64,000 nucleotides of DNA from assembly GCF_002127965.1 (NCBI RefSeq), contig NZ_CP018787.1:1116001-1180000 (forward strand), read 5' to 3'. Of this stretch, positions 7,970 to 16,985 are shown in pieces; position 1 is the first letter of the stretch, and every line of letters begins with the position of its first letter. This DNA comes from Oxalobacter formigenes (GTDB taxonomy: Bacteria; Pseudomonadota; Gammaproteobacteria; Burkholderiales; Burkholderiaceae_D). The translations under genes were made by a program, and so were the position numbers. The notes beneath the pieces are model-generated. The model had not been told where the DNA came from, made no database searches, and saw only the letters and a list, made by a program, of their open reading frames with translations.

Positions 7970-10063
7970 ATGTCTCATTTATCGCCTGTTTCTTCGAAGA
8001 AAGAAGGAAAAATTGTCACTTTTGACAATTCCCCGTTCCAGTTATACCAACCGTTTTCACCTTCCGGTGACCAGCCGGAGGCAATCGACAAACTGGTTGA
8101 AGGAATCGAAGACGGTTTGTCTTTCCAGACACTTTTGGGCGTAACGGGGTCGGGGAAGACGTATACGATGGCCAATGTGATTGCGCGCCTCGGCCGGCCG
8201 GCTATCGTTTTTGCGCCCAATAAAACGCTGGCGGCGCAGTTGTACAGTGAGTTCAGGGAGTTTTTCCCGAATAATGCCGTCGAGTATTTCGTCAGTTATT
8301 ACGATTATTACCAGCCGGAAGCTTACGTTCCCCAAAGGGATCTGTTTATCGAGAAAGATTCGGCGATCAACGAGCACATCGAACAGATGCGCCTGTCGTG
8401 TACCAAGTCGCTGATGGAACGTCGTGATGTCGTGATTGTTGCAACGGTCTCGGCGATTTACGGTATCGGTAATCCGAACGAGTATCACCAGATGATTCTG
8501 ACGCTGCGCGAGCGGGACAGGATACCTCACCGTGATGTGATTGCTCGACTGGTGCAGATGCAATACAGCCGGAACGACATCGATTTCAGCCGGGGTACCT
8601 TTAGGGTTCGGGGAGATACGATTGACGTCTTCCCGGCGGAAAATGCAGATTATGCGCTCCGGATCGAGATGTTCGATGACGAGATAGAAAGCCTGCACTT
8701 TTTTGATCCCCTGACCGGCAAGGTGTTGCAAAAAATACCCCGTTTCACGATTTATCCGGGTTCTCATTATGTGACGCCGCGTGAAACGGTCTTGCGCGCC
8801 ATTGAAACAATCAAGGCAGAACTCATCGAACGCAAGGACTGGTTCCGTGAAAATGGAAAGTATATTGAAGAGCAACGCATCGAGCAGCGGACGCGTTTCG
8901 ATCTGGAAATGATGCATGAGCTGGGGTTTACCAAGGGGATCGAAAATTATTCCCGTCATTTGACCGGTATGAAACCGGGCGATCCGCCTCCGACGCTGGT
9001 CGATTATCTGCCGTCGGATGCACTGATGTTTCTGGATGAGTCGCATGTCATGATCGGGCAATTGAACGGGATGTATAACGGTGACCGCTCGCGCAAGACC
9101 AATCTGGTCGATTACGGATTCAGGTTGCCTTCTGCGCTCGATAACCGGCCTTTGCGTTTCGATGAATTCGAAGGCAAAATGCGGCAATCGGTTTTCGTGT
9201 CGGCAACCCCGGCCAATTATGAGTTGACTCATTCCGGACAGGTGGTCGAGCAGCTGGTTCGTCCGACTGGTCTGGTCGATCCGGTCATTCAGGTAAAACC
9301 GGCCAGCACACAGGTGGACGATTTGCTGGCAGAAATTCACGATCGGGTTGAAAAGAGCGAGCGTGTTCTGGTGACGACGCTTACCAAGCGTATGGCAGAA
9401 CAATTGACGGACTTTTTAAGCGAAAACGGTGTGCGTGTCCGTTATTTGCACAGTGACATCGATACGGTCGAGCGTGTGGAAATCGTGCGAGATTTGCGCT
9501 TGGGAACCTTCGATGTTCTGGTCGGGATCAACCTGCTTCGGGAAGGCCTGGATATTCCTGAAGTGTCGCTCGTGGCGATCCTCGATGCGGACAAGGAAGG
9601 TTTTCTGCGTTCAGAACGCAGCCTGATCCAGACTATTGGTCGGGCGGCCCGGAATCTGAACGGAACGGCCATTTTGTATGCGGATAAAATGACGGATTCG
9701 ATGAAAAAGGCAATTGACGAAACGGAACGGCGTCGCGCGAAACAGCTGGCCTATAACAAGGAACACAATATCACTCCGGAAGGCATCATCAAGGAGATCC
9801 GGGATCTGATCGATGGTGTTTTCCATCCACAGGACAGTTTGCAGGAATTGCAGGTGGCGGATGATCAGGCTCAATATGACGTGATGAGCGAAAAGCAGCT
9901 TGGTAAAGAAATCAAGAAACTGGAAAAACAGATGCAGGATTACGCCAAAAATCTGGAATTTGAAAAAGCGGCGCAAACACGTGATCAGTTGCATTTGTTG
10001 AGAGAAAGAGCGTTCGGGGCGGCCGTTATCGATCGCATTCGTATGGAATCGAAGAAAAAATAA
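7970..10063 (+). CDS. uvrB: Excinuclease ABC subunit B
   Basis: 697 aa. UvrB is the damage-verifying helicase-like subunit of nucleotide excision repair, working with UvrA and UvrC. It has Walker [11 protein letters not shown], the beta-hairpin segment [17 protein letters not shown] of motif II, motifs V/VI with [19 protein letters not shown] and QTIGRAARN, and a C-terminal UVR motif ([20 protein letters not shown] onwards) that binds UvrC. The N-terminus is about 20 residues longer than in many homologues, so a later start is possible, but the ATG at 7970 is well placed. The next ORF starts 2 bases after the stop, implying co-transcription. No SOS box was recognised upstream. Confidence 0.97.
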   Translation: MSHLSPVSSKKEGKIVTFDNSPFQLYQPFSPSGDQPEAIDKLVEGIEDGLSFQTLLGVTGSGKTYTMANVIARLGRPAIVFAPNKTLAAQLYSEFREFFPNNAVEYFVSYYDYYQPEAYVPQRDLFIEKDSAINEHIEQMRLSCTKSLMERRDVVIVATVSAIYGIGNPNEYHQMILTLRERDRIPHRDVIARLVQMQYSRNDIDFSRGTFRVRGDTIDVFPAENADYALRIEMFDDEIESLHFFDPLTGKVLQKIPRFTIYPGSHYVTPRETVLRAIETIKAELIERKDWFRENGKYIEEQRIEQRTRFDLEMMHELGFTKGIENYSRHLTGMKPGDPPPTLVDYLPSDALMFLDESHVMIGQLNGMYNGDRSRKTNLVDYGFRLPSALDNRPLRFDEFEGKMRQSVFVSATPANYELTHSGQVVEQLVRPTGLVDPVIQVKPASTQVDDLLAEIHDRVEKSERVLVTTLTKRMAEQLTDFLSENGVRVRYLHSDIDTVERVEIVRDLRLGTFDVLVGINLLREGLDIPEVSLVAILDADKEGFLRSERSLIQTIGRAARNLNGTAILYADKMTDSMKKAIDETERRRAKQLAYNKEHNITPEGIIKEIRDLIDGVFHPQDSLQELQVADDQAQYDVMSEKQLGKEIKKLEKQMQDYAKNLEFEKAAQTRDQLHLLRERAFGAAVIDRIRMESKKK

Positions 10064-10065
10064 AC

Positions 10066-10851
10066 ATGAATGATTTTCCTGATCTGATTAATGAGGCTTT
10101 AAAACGGGTTCATCCAAGCTGGCAGCCTGTTCTGGCGGAAGGTCTGACGGCAATGTCAAGGCAGTCGCCAGATTATCTGCACGAGCTGTGCCAGGATGAG
10201 TTTTTGCCGACGCAGGGACGTCTCTTTGCTGCGTTCTCCCAGCCAATGGATGCGGTCCGTTACGTGTTGATTGGGGAAGGGCCTTATCCGAGAGAAGACA
10301 GTGCGTCCGGCTATTGTTTTATGGACGCAGCGGTCAGGGATATCTGGTCGGATAGCGGTTTGTCAAAACAGGTCAATCGTGCAACTTCCCTGCGCAATTT
10401 CGTCAAGATGTTGCTCGTTGCCGACGGGATGATATCTCCTGATCAGACCGGCTCGGATACGATGAAAGAAATTTCGGCGATAGCGAGGCAGGAAGCTTCC
10501 CCTTTCATCCGGACTTTGCCGGAAATGCAGGAAACGATGATTGCCAACGGTTTCCTGTTACTGAATGCCGCTCTGGTGTTTCGGCCACATGTTGCGGTTG
10601 CAAAAGAAACAAAGGCCTGGCAACCATTCATGCTGACTGTCCTGCAAGCGCTGGCCAAAAACAGGGAAAACCTTTCTGAATTACCGGTTCTCATTTTATG
10701 GGGAAAAATGGCTGAAAAACTGATAGCCATGCCGTTTGCATCGTCATATCGATGTGTAATCTCGGAACATCCCTATAATCTGTCTTTTATCCGGAATACC
10801 GATATGCAGGCCTTGTTCAAACCGATGCGTCTGCTTTACAAAAAACGATAA
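10066..10851 (+). CDS. Uracil-DNA-glycosylase-like protein with altered active-site motifs
   Basis: 261 aa. The layout follows family 1 uracil-DNA glycosylase: VLIGEGPYPREDSASGYCF sits where UDGs have the GQDPYH water-activating loop, FLLLNAALVF matches the LLLN uracil-recognition strand, LILWGKMAE matches the LWG strand, and SEHPYNLSF sits where the HPSPLS leucine loop should be. The catalytic Asp of GQDPYH is replaced by Gly and the following His by Pro. It starts 2 bases after uvrB, so it is probably co-translated with it. Either a specialised or an inactive DNA-binding homologue; the fold assignment is good, the activity is doubtful. Confidence 0.75.
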   Translation: MNDFPDLINEALKRVHPSWQPVLAEGLTAMSRQSPDYLHELCQDEFLPTQGRLFAAFSQPMDAVRYVLIGEGPYPREDSASGYCFMDAAVRDIWSDSGLSKQVNRATSLRNFVKMLLVADGMISPDQTGSDTMKEISAIARQEASPFIRTLPEMQETMIANGFLLLNAALVFRPHVAVAKETKAWQPFMLTVLQALAKNRENLSELPVLILWGKMAEKLIAMPFASSYRCVISEHPYNLSFIRNTDMQALFKPMRLLYKKR

Positions 10852-10961
10852 TCTTGCCTCCCTGAAGTCTTTTGAAACCCTTTTTAGGGATATCGCCGGT
10901 TCCCATTCCCGGCTTTCAGTGGCATTATTGAAAAATACGTCAACTACCAGAAAATTTGAAT

Positions 10962-11705
10962 ATGTCAGATACCCAGATCATCCGTGCCAATGGCCGTCCG
11001 CTCGATTCGATGCGTTCTATCGAATTCATCCGTAATTACACAAAATATGCGGAAGGTTCCGTTCTAACCGTATTCGGCGATACAAAAGTGATTTGTACCG
11101 CCAGTATTGAAGAATCCGTTCCTCCATTTTTGCGAGGCAGGGGACGTGGCTGGCTGACAGCTGAATATGGCATGTTGCCCCGTTCTACCCATACGCGGAT
11201 GGATCGTGAAGCCGCCAGAGGGCGTCAATCGGGGCGGACTCAGGAAATCCAGCGACTGATCGGACGATCCATTCGTGCCGCTTTCGATCTGGATGCTTTC
11301 GGTGAGAGGACGTTGAAGCTCGATTGCGATGTCATTCAGGCCGATGGTGGCACACGTACCGCTTCGATCAGTGGTGTCATGATCGCTGCTTACGATGCCT
11401 TTTCCATGATGGTGGAAGAAGGACTGATTGATAAAGTGCCTTTACGTCATTTTGTCGCGGCTATTTCGGTCGGCGTCAATCAGGGCGTGCCGCTGCTTGA
11501 TCTGGATTATCAGGAAGACAGTACCTGCGATACGGACATGAATGTCGTGATGACAGAAGCAGGCGAATTCGTTGAAATTCAGGGTACGGCAGAAGGGGGC
11601 GCTTTCAGTCGACAGACCTTGAATGACATGCTTGGCATGGCTGAAAAGGGCATTTCCGAACTGATCGGTATGCAGAAAAAAGTGCTTGGGCTTGAAGCGG
11701 ATTGA
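10962..11705 (+). CDS. rph: Ribonuclease PH
   Basis: 247 aa from ATG 10962 (a TTG six bases earlier is in frame but less likely). RNase PH is a phosphorolytic 3'-5' exoribonuclease that trims tRNA 3' ends as a ring hexamer. The family marks include [10 protein letters not shown], the arginine-rich [38 protein letters not shown] and [19 protein letters not shown], with the conserved acidic residues. It is the first gene of a compact rph-rdgB-hemW run: rdgB starts 19 bases after its stop and hemW overlaps rdgB. Confidence 0.96.
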   Translation: MSDTQIIRANGRPLDSMRSIEFIRNYTKYAEGSVLTVFGDTKVICTASIEESVPPFLRGRGRGWLTAEYGMLPRSTHTRMDREAARGRQSGRTQEIQRLIGRSIRAAFDLDAFGERTLKLDCDVIQADGGTRTASISGVMIAAYDAFSMMVEEGLIDKVPLRHFVAAISVGVNQGVPLLDLDYQEDSTCDTDMNVVMTEAGEFVEIQGTAEGGAFSRQTLNDMLGMAEKGISELIGMQKKVLGLEAD

Positions 11706-11724
11706 GCTTTGCCGGAAATCGGAT

Positions 11725-12309
11725 ATGAGTAAAGAAATCATTATTGCTTCAGGCAATCCCGGCAAGTTGCGGGAATTCAGACAAATGCTGGAACCGGCGG
11801 GTTACATTGTATCACCTCAGTCGGAATTCAATGTCAGCGAAGCGGATGAACCGTACTTTTCATTCGTTGAGAATGCATTGAACAAGGCACGTCATGTTTC
11901 AAGATTGACCGGCAAACCGGCACTCGCAGATGATTCCGGTTTGTGTGCGGATGCGTTAGGTGGAAGCCCGGGGGTGTTCTCCGCACGTTACGCCGGGGAG
12001 CCTAAATCGGATCTTCGGAACAATCAGAAACTCGTCGCTGATCTGGCTCCATATACCAACAAGGCAGCCAATTTTTATTGTGTTCTGGTTTATGTTCGTT
12101 CGGCGGATGATCCCCAGCCGGTAATAGCGGACGGTAAATGGCCTGGTGAAATTATCGATGTGCCAAAAGGTGAAAACGGTTTCGGGTACGACCCTCATTT
12201 CTGGATTCCGGAATTAAAGAAGACAGCCGCCGAGTTGCCTCCGGAATTGAAAAACAGTTTGTCTCATCGTGGCAAGGCGTTAAGAGCGCTTATGGAGAAA
12301 TTGTCGTGA
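11725..12309 (+). CDS. rdgB: XTP/dITP diphosphatase (RdgB/HAM1 family)
   Basis: 194 aa. House-cleaning enzyme that hydrolyses non-canonical purine triphosphates (dITP, XTP) to monophosphates, keeping them out of DNA and RNA. The start at ATG 11725 gives the canonical N-terminus MSKEIIIASGNPGKLREF; longer in-frame starts overlap rph and are unlikely. Further motifs are ALADDSGLCADALGGSPGVFSARYAG and GFGYDPHFW near the C-terminus, then the family SHRGKALRAL ending. Its stop overlaps the GTG start of hemW by 4 bases (GTGA), which indicates translational coupling. Confidence 0.96.
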   Translation: MSKEIIIASGNPGKLREFRQMLEPAGYIVSPQSEFNVSEADEPYFSFVENALNKARHVSRLTGKPALADDSGLCADALGGSPGVFSARYAGEPKSDLRNNQKLVADLAPYTNKAANFYCVLVYVRSADDPQPVIADGKWPGEIIDVPKGENGFGYDPHFWIPELKKTAAELPPELKNSLSHRGKALRALMEKLS

Positions 12310-13511
12310 TTCCCATTCGTCCGGACAGTCAGTTACGGACGGAAAAAGGTGAGGTGGGCAAGCCTCATTTTGAAGCTTTGCCGCCTCTTTCTCTTTATAT
12401 CCACTTTCCCTGGTGCGTCAGGAAATGCCCTTACTGCGATTTTTATTCGCATGAAAAGGGATCGAATCTGCCAGAAGCCGAATATCTGGATGTCTTGCGC
12501 TCCGATCTGGAAGCGTCATTACCCCTTGTCTGGGGAAGGCCTGTCTCGTCCATTTTTATCGGTGGTGGTACGCCCAGTCTGATGTCTGCAGACGGGATTG
12601 ATCGGCTTCTGTCGTCTATCCGGGCGTTGTTGCCTGTTTTGCCGGATGCCGAGATTTCGATGGAAGCCAATCCGGGGACTTTCGAATCGGGCAAGTTCAA
12701 GTCTTATCGGGAAAGTGGCATTAACCGCTTGTCAATCGGCATTCAGAGTTTCAATGCCCGACACTTGCATCAACTGGGCAGAATTCACGACAGCGATGAA
12801 GCAAAGGATGCGATTGCCATTGCGATGAAATATTTCGATAACGTCAATCTGGATTTGATGATTGCGTTGCCTGAACAAACACTCGAGGAGCTCGAGCAGG
12901 ATATTTCAACAGCCCTGTCATTCCAGACACAGCACCTGTCGCTTTATCAATTGACAATCGAGCCTAATACCTATTTTGCCAAACGTCCACCGGTTCTTCC
13001 GAACGAGGATGTGATTGAACGTATGCAAAACAGGGTTGAAGAAATGACGGCTCTGGCAGGATTCGAGCATTATGAGGTATCCGCTTATGCCAAACCGGGG
13101 CATCAATGCTGGCATAACAAAAATTACTGGCTTTTTGGCGATTATCTGGGAATCGGGGCAGCTGCCCATTCCAAGCTGACAGTGAATGATGAAATCATTC
13201 GCCAGATGCGTCATCGCAATCCGAAATTGTACATGGAAGGCGATGAAATCAAGTCCAGAGTTGAAGAGCAGTTTACCGTTCAGTCATCCGATGTCGGCTT
13301 CGAGTTTATGTTAAATGCGTTGCGCTTCACAGGCGGTTTTCCGGCTTCCCTCTTTTGCGAACGGACAGGATTGCCCCTGTCCTTTATTCTTGAACCACTT
13401 GAAAAAGCTCGCAAAAAAGGGCTTTTGACAATGGATTCTTCATTCATCAGGCCCACTGAACTCGGCAAACGTTTTCTGAACGATTTGCAACAGATTTTCC
13501 TCCCTGACTGA
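12306..13511 (+). CDS. hemW: Radical SAM heme chaperone HemW
   Basis: 401 aa. HemW is a coproporphyrinogen-oxidase-like radical SAM protein that binds heme and delivers it to respiratory enzymes. It has the 4Fe-4S/SAM motif CVRKCPYCDF (CxxxCxxC), FIGGGTPSLM, EANPGTFE, NRLSIGIQSFN and DLMIALPEQT, followed by YEVSAYAKPG and the C-terminal HemW-type domain. It starts with GTG overlapping the rdgB stop. True HemN would have an extra N-terminal extension with a Cys at the CxxxCxxCxC fourth position; here the fourth residue after C is DF, fitting HemW. The ~170 bases downstream to tRNA-Ser contain only a weak hairpin. Confidence 0.92.
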   Translation: MIPIRPDSQLRTEKGEVGKPHFEALPPLSLYIHFPWCVRKCPYCDFYSHEKGSNLPEAEYLDVLRSDLEASLPLVWGRPVSSIFIGGGTPSLMSADGIDRLLSSIRALLPVLPDAEISMEANPGTFESGKFKSYRESGINRLSIGIQSFNARHLHQLGRIHDSDEAKDAIAIAMKYFDNVNLDLMIALPEQTLEELEQDISTALSFQTQHLSLYQLTIEPNTYFAKRPPVLPNEDVIERMQNRVEEMTALAGFEHYEVSAYAKPGHQCWHNKNYWLFGDYLGIGAAAHSKLTVNDEIIRQMRHRNPKLYMEGDEIKSRVEEQFTVQSSDVGFEFMLNALRFTGGFPASLFCERTGLPLSFILEPLEKARKKGLLTMDSSFIRPTELGKRFLNDLQQIFLPD

Positions 13512-13534
13512 TTCATCTTTTCATACACAAATCA

Positions 13535-13570
13535 CATGAGTCTGTTGTCTTGGCGACTCATGTTGCAAAT
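13535..13570 (+). terminator. Weak terminator-like hairpin after hemW
   Basis: 8-bp inverted repeat CATGAGTC / GACTCATG with a 12-base loop, followed by TTGCAAAT and a T run. It may end the rph-rdgB-hemW transcript. Confidence 0.4.
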
Positions 13571-13683
13571 TTTTTTCAAATCGCTGTGTATAAGCTGACA
13601 GATGTTGTTTCTTGTCTGATACTACAGACACATCGGACACATCTGTGAGGATAAACTGGAGAAACCGGGAAATTTTGGAGTCT

Positions 13684-13771
13684 TGGCGGAAGGGGTGGGA
13701 TTCGAACCCACGGATGCTTTCACATCGCCGGTTTTCAAGACCGGTGCATTAGACCACTCTGCCACCCTTCC
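13684..13771 (-). tRNA. tRNA-Ser (anticodon TGA)
   Basis: 88 nt including an encoded CCA. The acceptor stem GGAAGGG pairs with CCCTTCC. The anticodon loop CTTGAAA is closed by CCGGT/ACCGG. A long variable arm (CGATGTGAAAGCATC) gives the class II tRNA shape, and the T arm has GTTCGAATCCC. It marks the left edge of the AT-rich island; the island lies on the 5' side of this tRNA. Confidence 0.95.
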
Positions 13772-14205
13772 GGAAGAACGGGATTATACAGGAACTTTAC
13801 AGGTTTGAGTTGATTTGTAAGCTGGAAACGTTGCGCGTGAATTTACTATTGGCAATGTCTGGGAAATGTCGGATATGGAAAAAGAATTTGAATTGAAAAG
13901 ATTTTGTGATATATGAAATTAATATTGGTTGAAAAACAAATGTTTCTTATTTTTAATTTTTTATATTCTTGGCAATATTTATATAGAGAAACCCCTATTA
14001 TCTGAGAATATCTAATAATGCTTTTTCATATAATGTATCGTTAGTATAAAAATATATCTTTATATATTATTCATGTAATTATAAACTGAATGTAAATATT
14101 TATATTCTATTGGTTTATCAAAGAAAATTTTTTGTATTAACGTTTTTTGTTAAAATAAATAATATTCAATTTTTCATACCTTCTTAAAAATAAGTGAGGA
14201 CAAGG
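13772..14205. other. AT-rich gene-free stretch at the left edge of the polysaccharide island
   Basis: About 430 bases with no convincing ORF on either strand. Composition falls abruptly to strongly AT-rich after about 13850, with many short A/T tracts. It probably contains the promoter and operator of the HTH gene at 14206. No insertion-sequence end, integrase remnant or direct repeat of a tRNA end was seen. Confidence 0.6.
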
Positions 14206-14793
14206 ATGTCGCAGTCTGAAAAACAAAGAGAAAAAAATACGCAACGTGTCTATCAGAAGGTTGCTGTCAACACTATTGACGATAAGAATGGTGCAGGGAA
14301 CAGGGTGAAAAAGGCCAAAAGCATACCGGGCTACAGGTTGATTAATAAAATCAAGAGTCGTTCTATTGAATTGGGTGTTCAGGACAGATATATCGCTGAT
14401 ATTATTGGAGTTACACCGATATACTGGTATTCGATTGCCAACGGTCACCGTAAAATTTCAGCTTTGAGCAAGGATAAGCTTGAAAAGATAGCACAATTCC
14501 TGAACATTCCCACTGTTCAGGCGATGAGTCTGGCTGATGTGCTCAATCATGAGGATTTCTTTTTGGGCAGTCTGGAGGCACAACTGGATATCTCGATTGA
14601 GCAGATGAGAAACGATCCGGCCTGGATGTGCTGGGCACCTACTGATGAAGAATGGTCGAAGTTGTCGGTTGGTACCAGAACAGGTGTCGTCATGTTGTAT
14701 GAAACTGTTTATCAGAAAATGTTGTTAAGACGTGCCGAAATTGAAAATCCTGAATTGAAAGAGAAGATAGAAAAATATCTGGATGAGATTTAA
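14206..14793 (+). CDS. Helix-turn-helix (XRE-like) regulator at the head of the island
   Basis: 195 aa. The central part IKSRSIELGVQDRYIADIIG, continuing VTPIYWYSIANGHRKISALS, reads as a Cro/C1-type helix-turn-helix (about residues 60-110), with a further helical C-terminal part containing LDISIEQMRNDPAWMCWAPT. The first ~45 residues are basic and polar and look disordered. ATG 14206 is preferred over GTG 14194 because GAGGACAAGG lies between them. It precedes the rml genes by 735 bases on the same strand, so regulation of the polysaccharide genes is plausible but unproven. The protein is not assigned to a named family. Confidence 0.7.
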   Translation: MSQSEKQREKNTQRVYQKVAVNTIDDKNGAGNRVKKAKSIPGYRLINKIKSRSIELGVQDRYIADIIGVTPIYWYSIANGHRKISALSKDKLEKIAQFLNIPTVQAMSLADVLNHEDFFLGSLEAQLDISIEQMRNDPAWMCWAPTDEEWSKLSVGTRTGVVMLYETVYQKMLLRRAEIENPELKEKIEKYLDEI

Positions 14794-15529
14794 ATCAGAA
14801 AAGTTGGAAATTTGTTGAACATAAATGGAATTTTATCTCGAAATTATAAATAAATAATTTATACCTGTTTTTAAAACTATTTTCTGATTTTTTATCAAAT
14901 ATTATGTAACTGAAATTCTCTGCTACGTGATATTTGAAAAGGTTTTCTATAATGACTTCCCGGGAATGTCCGGGAAGTCATTTTCATTACATATTAATTC
15001 ATCTGGTACTATGTTGAATAAATGACTCTAAATTATTGTTTTTTATAATCGATAATTTAGGAATGTCATTAAATTCCTGTTCTGAATATCTCTTCTTTTA
15101 TTCTGATATTCTGTCAAAAGCATGTATGGGGCAGTTGAAAGCATTTTTCAGGATAACGTTGGCAGCCTCAAGATTGCCTGGGCTGATCTGATCTTGAAAA
15201 TACGAAAAGCTCGTTAAGTTGAAAAGATCATCGCCTCATTAAAAAGCCTTCCAAACTTCTGATATGCGAAACTTCTCCTTGGGGCTGTCTGGGAGGGATT
15301 GCTACTCTGATCAAGTAAAAGAATATTTTATCCTCAAAATCTTCAATAACAAGGTTTTTTTTCACCTCGTGTCATATTGTTGGAATTGTATTCAAATTAT
15401 ATTAATTATGCCTGTAAAAATTGTTTAATATCTTGTTTCTCCTTAAAATAGAGAATTTCCAGTCACATGATTTTTTATCTTTCTGGTTGACTTCTGTTTT
15501 TTCATTCGAGAGGAAAGGTAGCGAAGACA
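14794..15529. other. 735-base gene-free stretch upstream of rmlA, with possible gene remnant
   Basis: No complete gene is visible. A strong hairpin lies at 14951-14986. On the - strand, roughly 15098-15238 is open for about 46 codons and ends in TAA; it could read QDQISPGNLEAANVILKNA but has no credible start, so it may be the tail of a decayed gene. The + strand over the same bases is interrupted. The remainder is AT-rich and probably carries the promoter of the rml operon. No JUMPstart/ops element was recognised. Confidence 0.45.
14951..14988 (+). terminator. Strong hairpin/terminator 158 bases after the HTH gene
   Basis: 13-bp perfect inverted repeat AATGACTTCCCGG / CCGGGAAGTCATT with a 6-base loop GAATGT, followed by TTTTCATT. 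It is probably the terminator of the HTH gene with a long 3' UTR, or of a small transcript between them. Confidence 0.7.
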
Positions 15530-16420
15530 ATGAAAGGCATTATCCTTGCAGGTGGAAGTGGCTCGCGTTTGTATCCGCTGACAAAAATAATTTCCAAACA
15601 GTTGCTGCCGGTGTACGACAAGCCTATGATTTACTATCCGCTTTCTACATTGATGCTGTTCGATATTCAGGAAATTCTGATTATTTCAACACCACAGGAC
15701 ACACCCAACATCGAAAAATTATTTGGAGATGGCAAGAAATATGGACTGAGTATTGAATATGCGATCCAGCCAGAACCCAGGGGAATTGCCCAGGCTTTTA
15801 CCATAGGCGCTGATTTCATCGGAAAGGAAGATGTTTGCCTGATTCTTGGAGACAACATTTTCATGATGCATGAGGCGCTAGCGGAATTCAAGAAAGAAAC
15901 AGATAAAAATCAGGGTAAAAGGGCAACTATTTTTGCTTATCATGTTCTCGACCCTGAGCGGTTTGGTGTTGTGGAATTTGATTCAGAATTCAATGCAGTT
16001 TCAATTGAAGAAAAGCCCAGAAAACCCAAATCCAATTATGCCTCTGTAGGACTGTATTTTTATCCTGGCGATGTTGTGGAAAAAGCGAAAAGTCTGCAGC
16101 CTTCCGACCGTGGCGAGCTGGAAATCACTGATCTGAACAATATGTATTTGCACGAAGGGCGTATGAGTGTCGTTCCCATGCGGAGGGGAAATGTTTGGCT
16201 TGATGCCGGAACGCCTGTATCCTTAATGGAGGCATCGACATTTATCGGACTTATCGAAGAACGTCAGGGCCTTAAGATTGCCTGCATTGAAGAAATCGCT
16301 TATCGTAAAGGCTTGATTGACGATGTTGGCATGCAAGGTTTGATTGACGATATAAAAGAAGGCTCTACATATAAAGAATATCTGATGAAAGTGTACAAGG
16401 AACGTCATGAACCTTATTGA
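15530..16420 (+). CDS. rfbA: Glucose-1-phosphate thymidylyltransferase (RmlA)
   Basis: 296 aa. First step of dTDP-L-rhamnose synthesis: glucose-1-phosphate plus dTTP to dTDP-glucose. It has the nucleotidyltransferase loop LAGGSGSRLYPLTK, KQLLPVYDKPMIYYPL, QPEPRGIAQAF, LGDNIF and EEKPRKPKSNYA, all usual for RmlA, and has the full family length. The ATG at 15530 is preceded by AGGAAAGG. It heads the rml run; rmlC starts 14 bases before its stop. Composition is intermediate between the core genes and the AT-rich second half of the island. Confidence 0.97.
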   Translation: MKGIILAGGSGSRLYPLTKIISKQLLPVYDKPMIYYPLSTLMLFDIQEILIISTPQDTPNIEKLFGDGKKYGLSIEYAIQPEPRGIAQAFTIGADFIGKEDVCLILGDNIFMMHEALAEFKKETDKNQGKRATIFAYHVLDPERFGVVEFDSEFNAVSIEEKPRKPKSNYASVGLYFYPGDVVEKAKSLQPSDRGELEITDLNNMYLHEGRMSVVPMRRGNVWLDAGTPVSLMEASTFIGLIEERQGLKIACIEEIAYRKGLIDDVGMQGLIDDIKEGSTYKEYLMKVYKERHEPY

Positions 16421-16982
16421 AACGTCACTTGATGGAGTTTTAATCATTGAACCGAAAGTGTTTGCCGATTCACGTGGTTATTTTTTCGAAAGTTACAATC
16501 AAGAGTCTTTTAAAAAGGCTGGACTTGATTATTCATTTGTCCAGGACAATGAGTCAAAATCAGTGCATGGAACAATCAGGGGCATTCATTTCCAGAAAGG
16601 TGAATTTTCTCAAGCAAAGCTGGTAAGGGTGCTGGAGGGGAATGTTCTGGATGTTGTCGTTGATTTGCGAATGGGGTCACATACATTTGGTCAACATGTC
16701 GCAGTTGAACTTTCCGGAGAAAACAAGCGGCAGTTGTTAATTCCGCGTGGCTTCGGGCATGGGTTCAGTGTTTTAAGCGAAACGGCTGTTTTTTCGTATA
16801 AATGCGATAACTTTTATATGCCTGCCAGTGAAGGTTCTATCCTTTTCAACGATCCGGAGCTGGCTATTGACTGGCAGATCCCTCCTGATGATATTTTGCT
16901 TTCAGAAAAAGACAAAAAATCCCCCGGATTTCAGCAATATTGTCGAGCACCGGTTTTTTTCAGTTCTGAAGAAAGAAAATAA
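16407..16982 (+). CDS. rfbC: dTDP-4-dehydrorhamnose 3,5-epimerase (RmlC)
   Basis: 191 aa. Cupin-fold epimerase that converts dTDP-4-keto-6-deoxyglucose to dTDP-4-keto-rhamnose. Visible are DSRGYFFESYNQ, the catalytic His region GTIRGIHFQKG, LVRVLEGNVLDVVVDLR, the second basic/acidic region IPRGFGHGFSVLSE with YKCDNFY, and the terminal FNDPELAIDWQIP. The gene overlaps rmlA by 14 bases and rmlD starts 3 bases after it, so the three are almost certainly one transcript. Confidence 0.96.
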   Translation: MNLIETSLDGVLIIEPKVFADSRGYFFESYNQESFKKAGLDYSFVQDNESKSVHGTIRGIHFQKGEFSQAKLVRVLEGNVLDVVVDLRMGSHTFGQHVAVELSGENKRQLLIPRGFGHGFSVLSETAVFSYKCDNFYMPASEGSILFNDPELAIDWQIPPDDILLSEKDKKSPGFQQYCRAPVFFSSEERK

Positions 16983-16985
16983 TAT

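Noticed and set aside
8057-9403. 448-codon minus-strand ORF inside uvrB
   Set aside because: Antisense shadow of uvrB arising from codon bias; the + strand frame is unmistakably UvrB.
13684-13771. tRNA-Ser as the integration site of the polysaccharide island
   Set aside because: The island lies on the 5' side of this minus-strand tRNA, whereas integrases usually use the 3' end. No integrase and no repeated tRNA end were seen.
15505-15530. A JUMPstart/ops-like element before rmlA
   Set aside because: Only GGTAGCG resembles the ops core; the flanking bases do not fit, and AGGAAAGG is explained as the ribosome-binding site.
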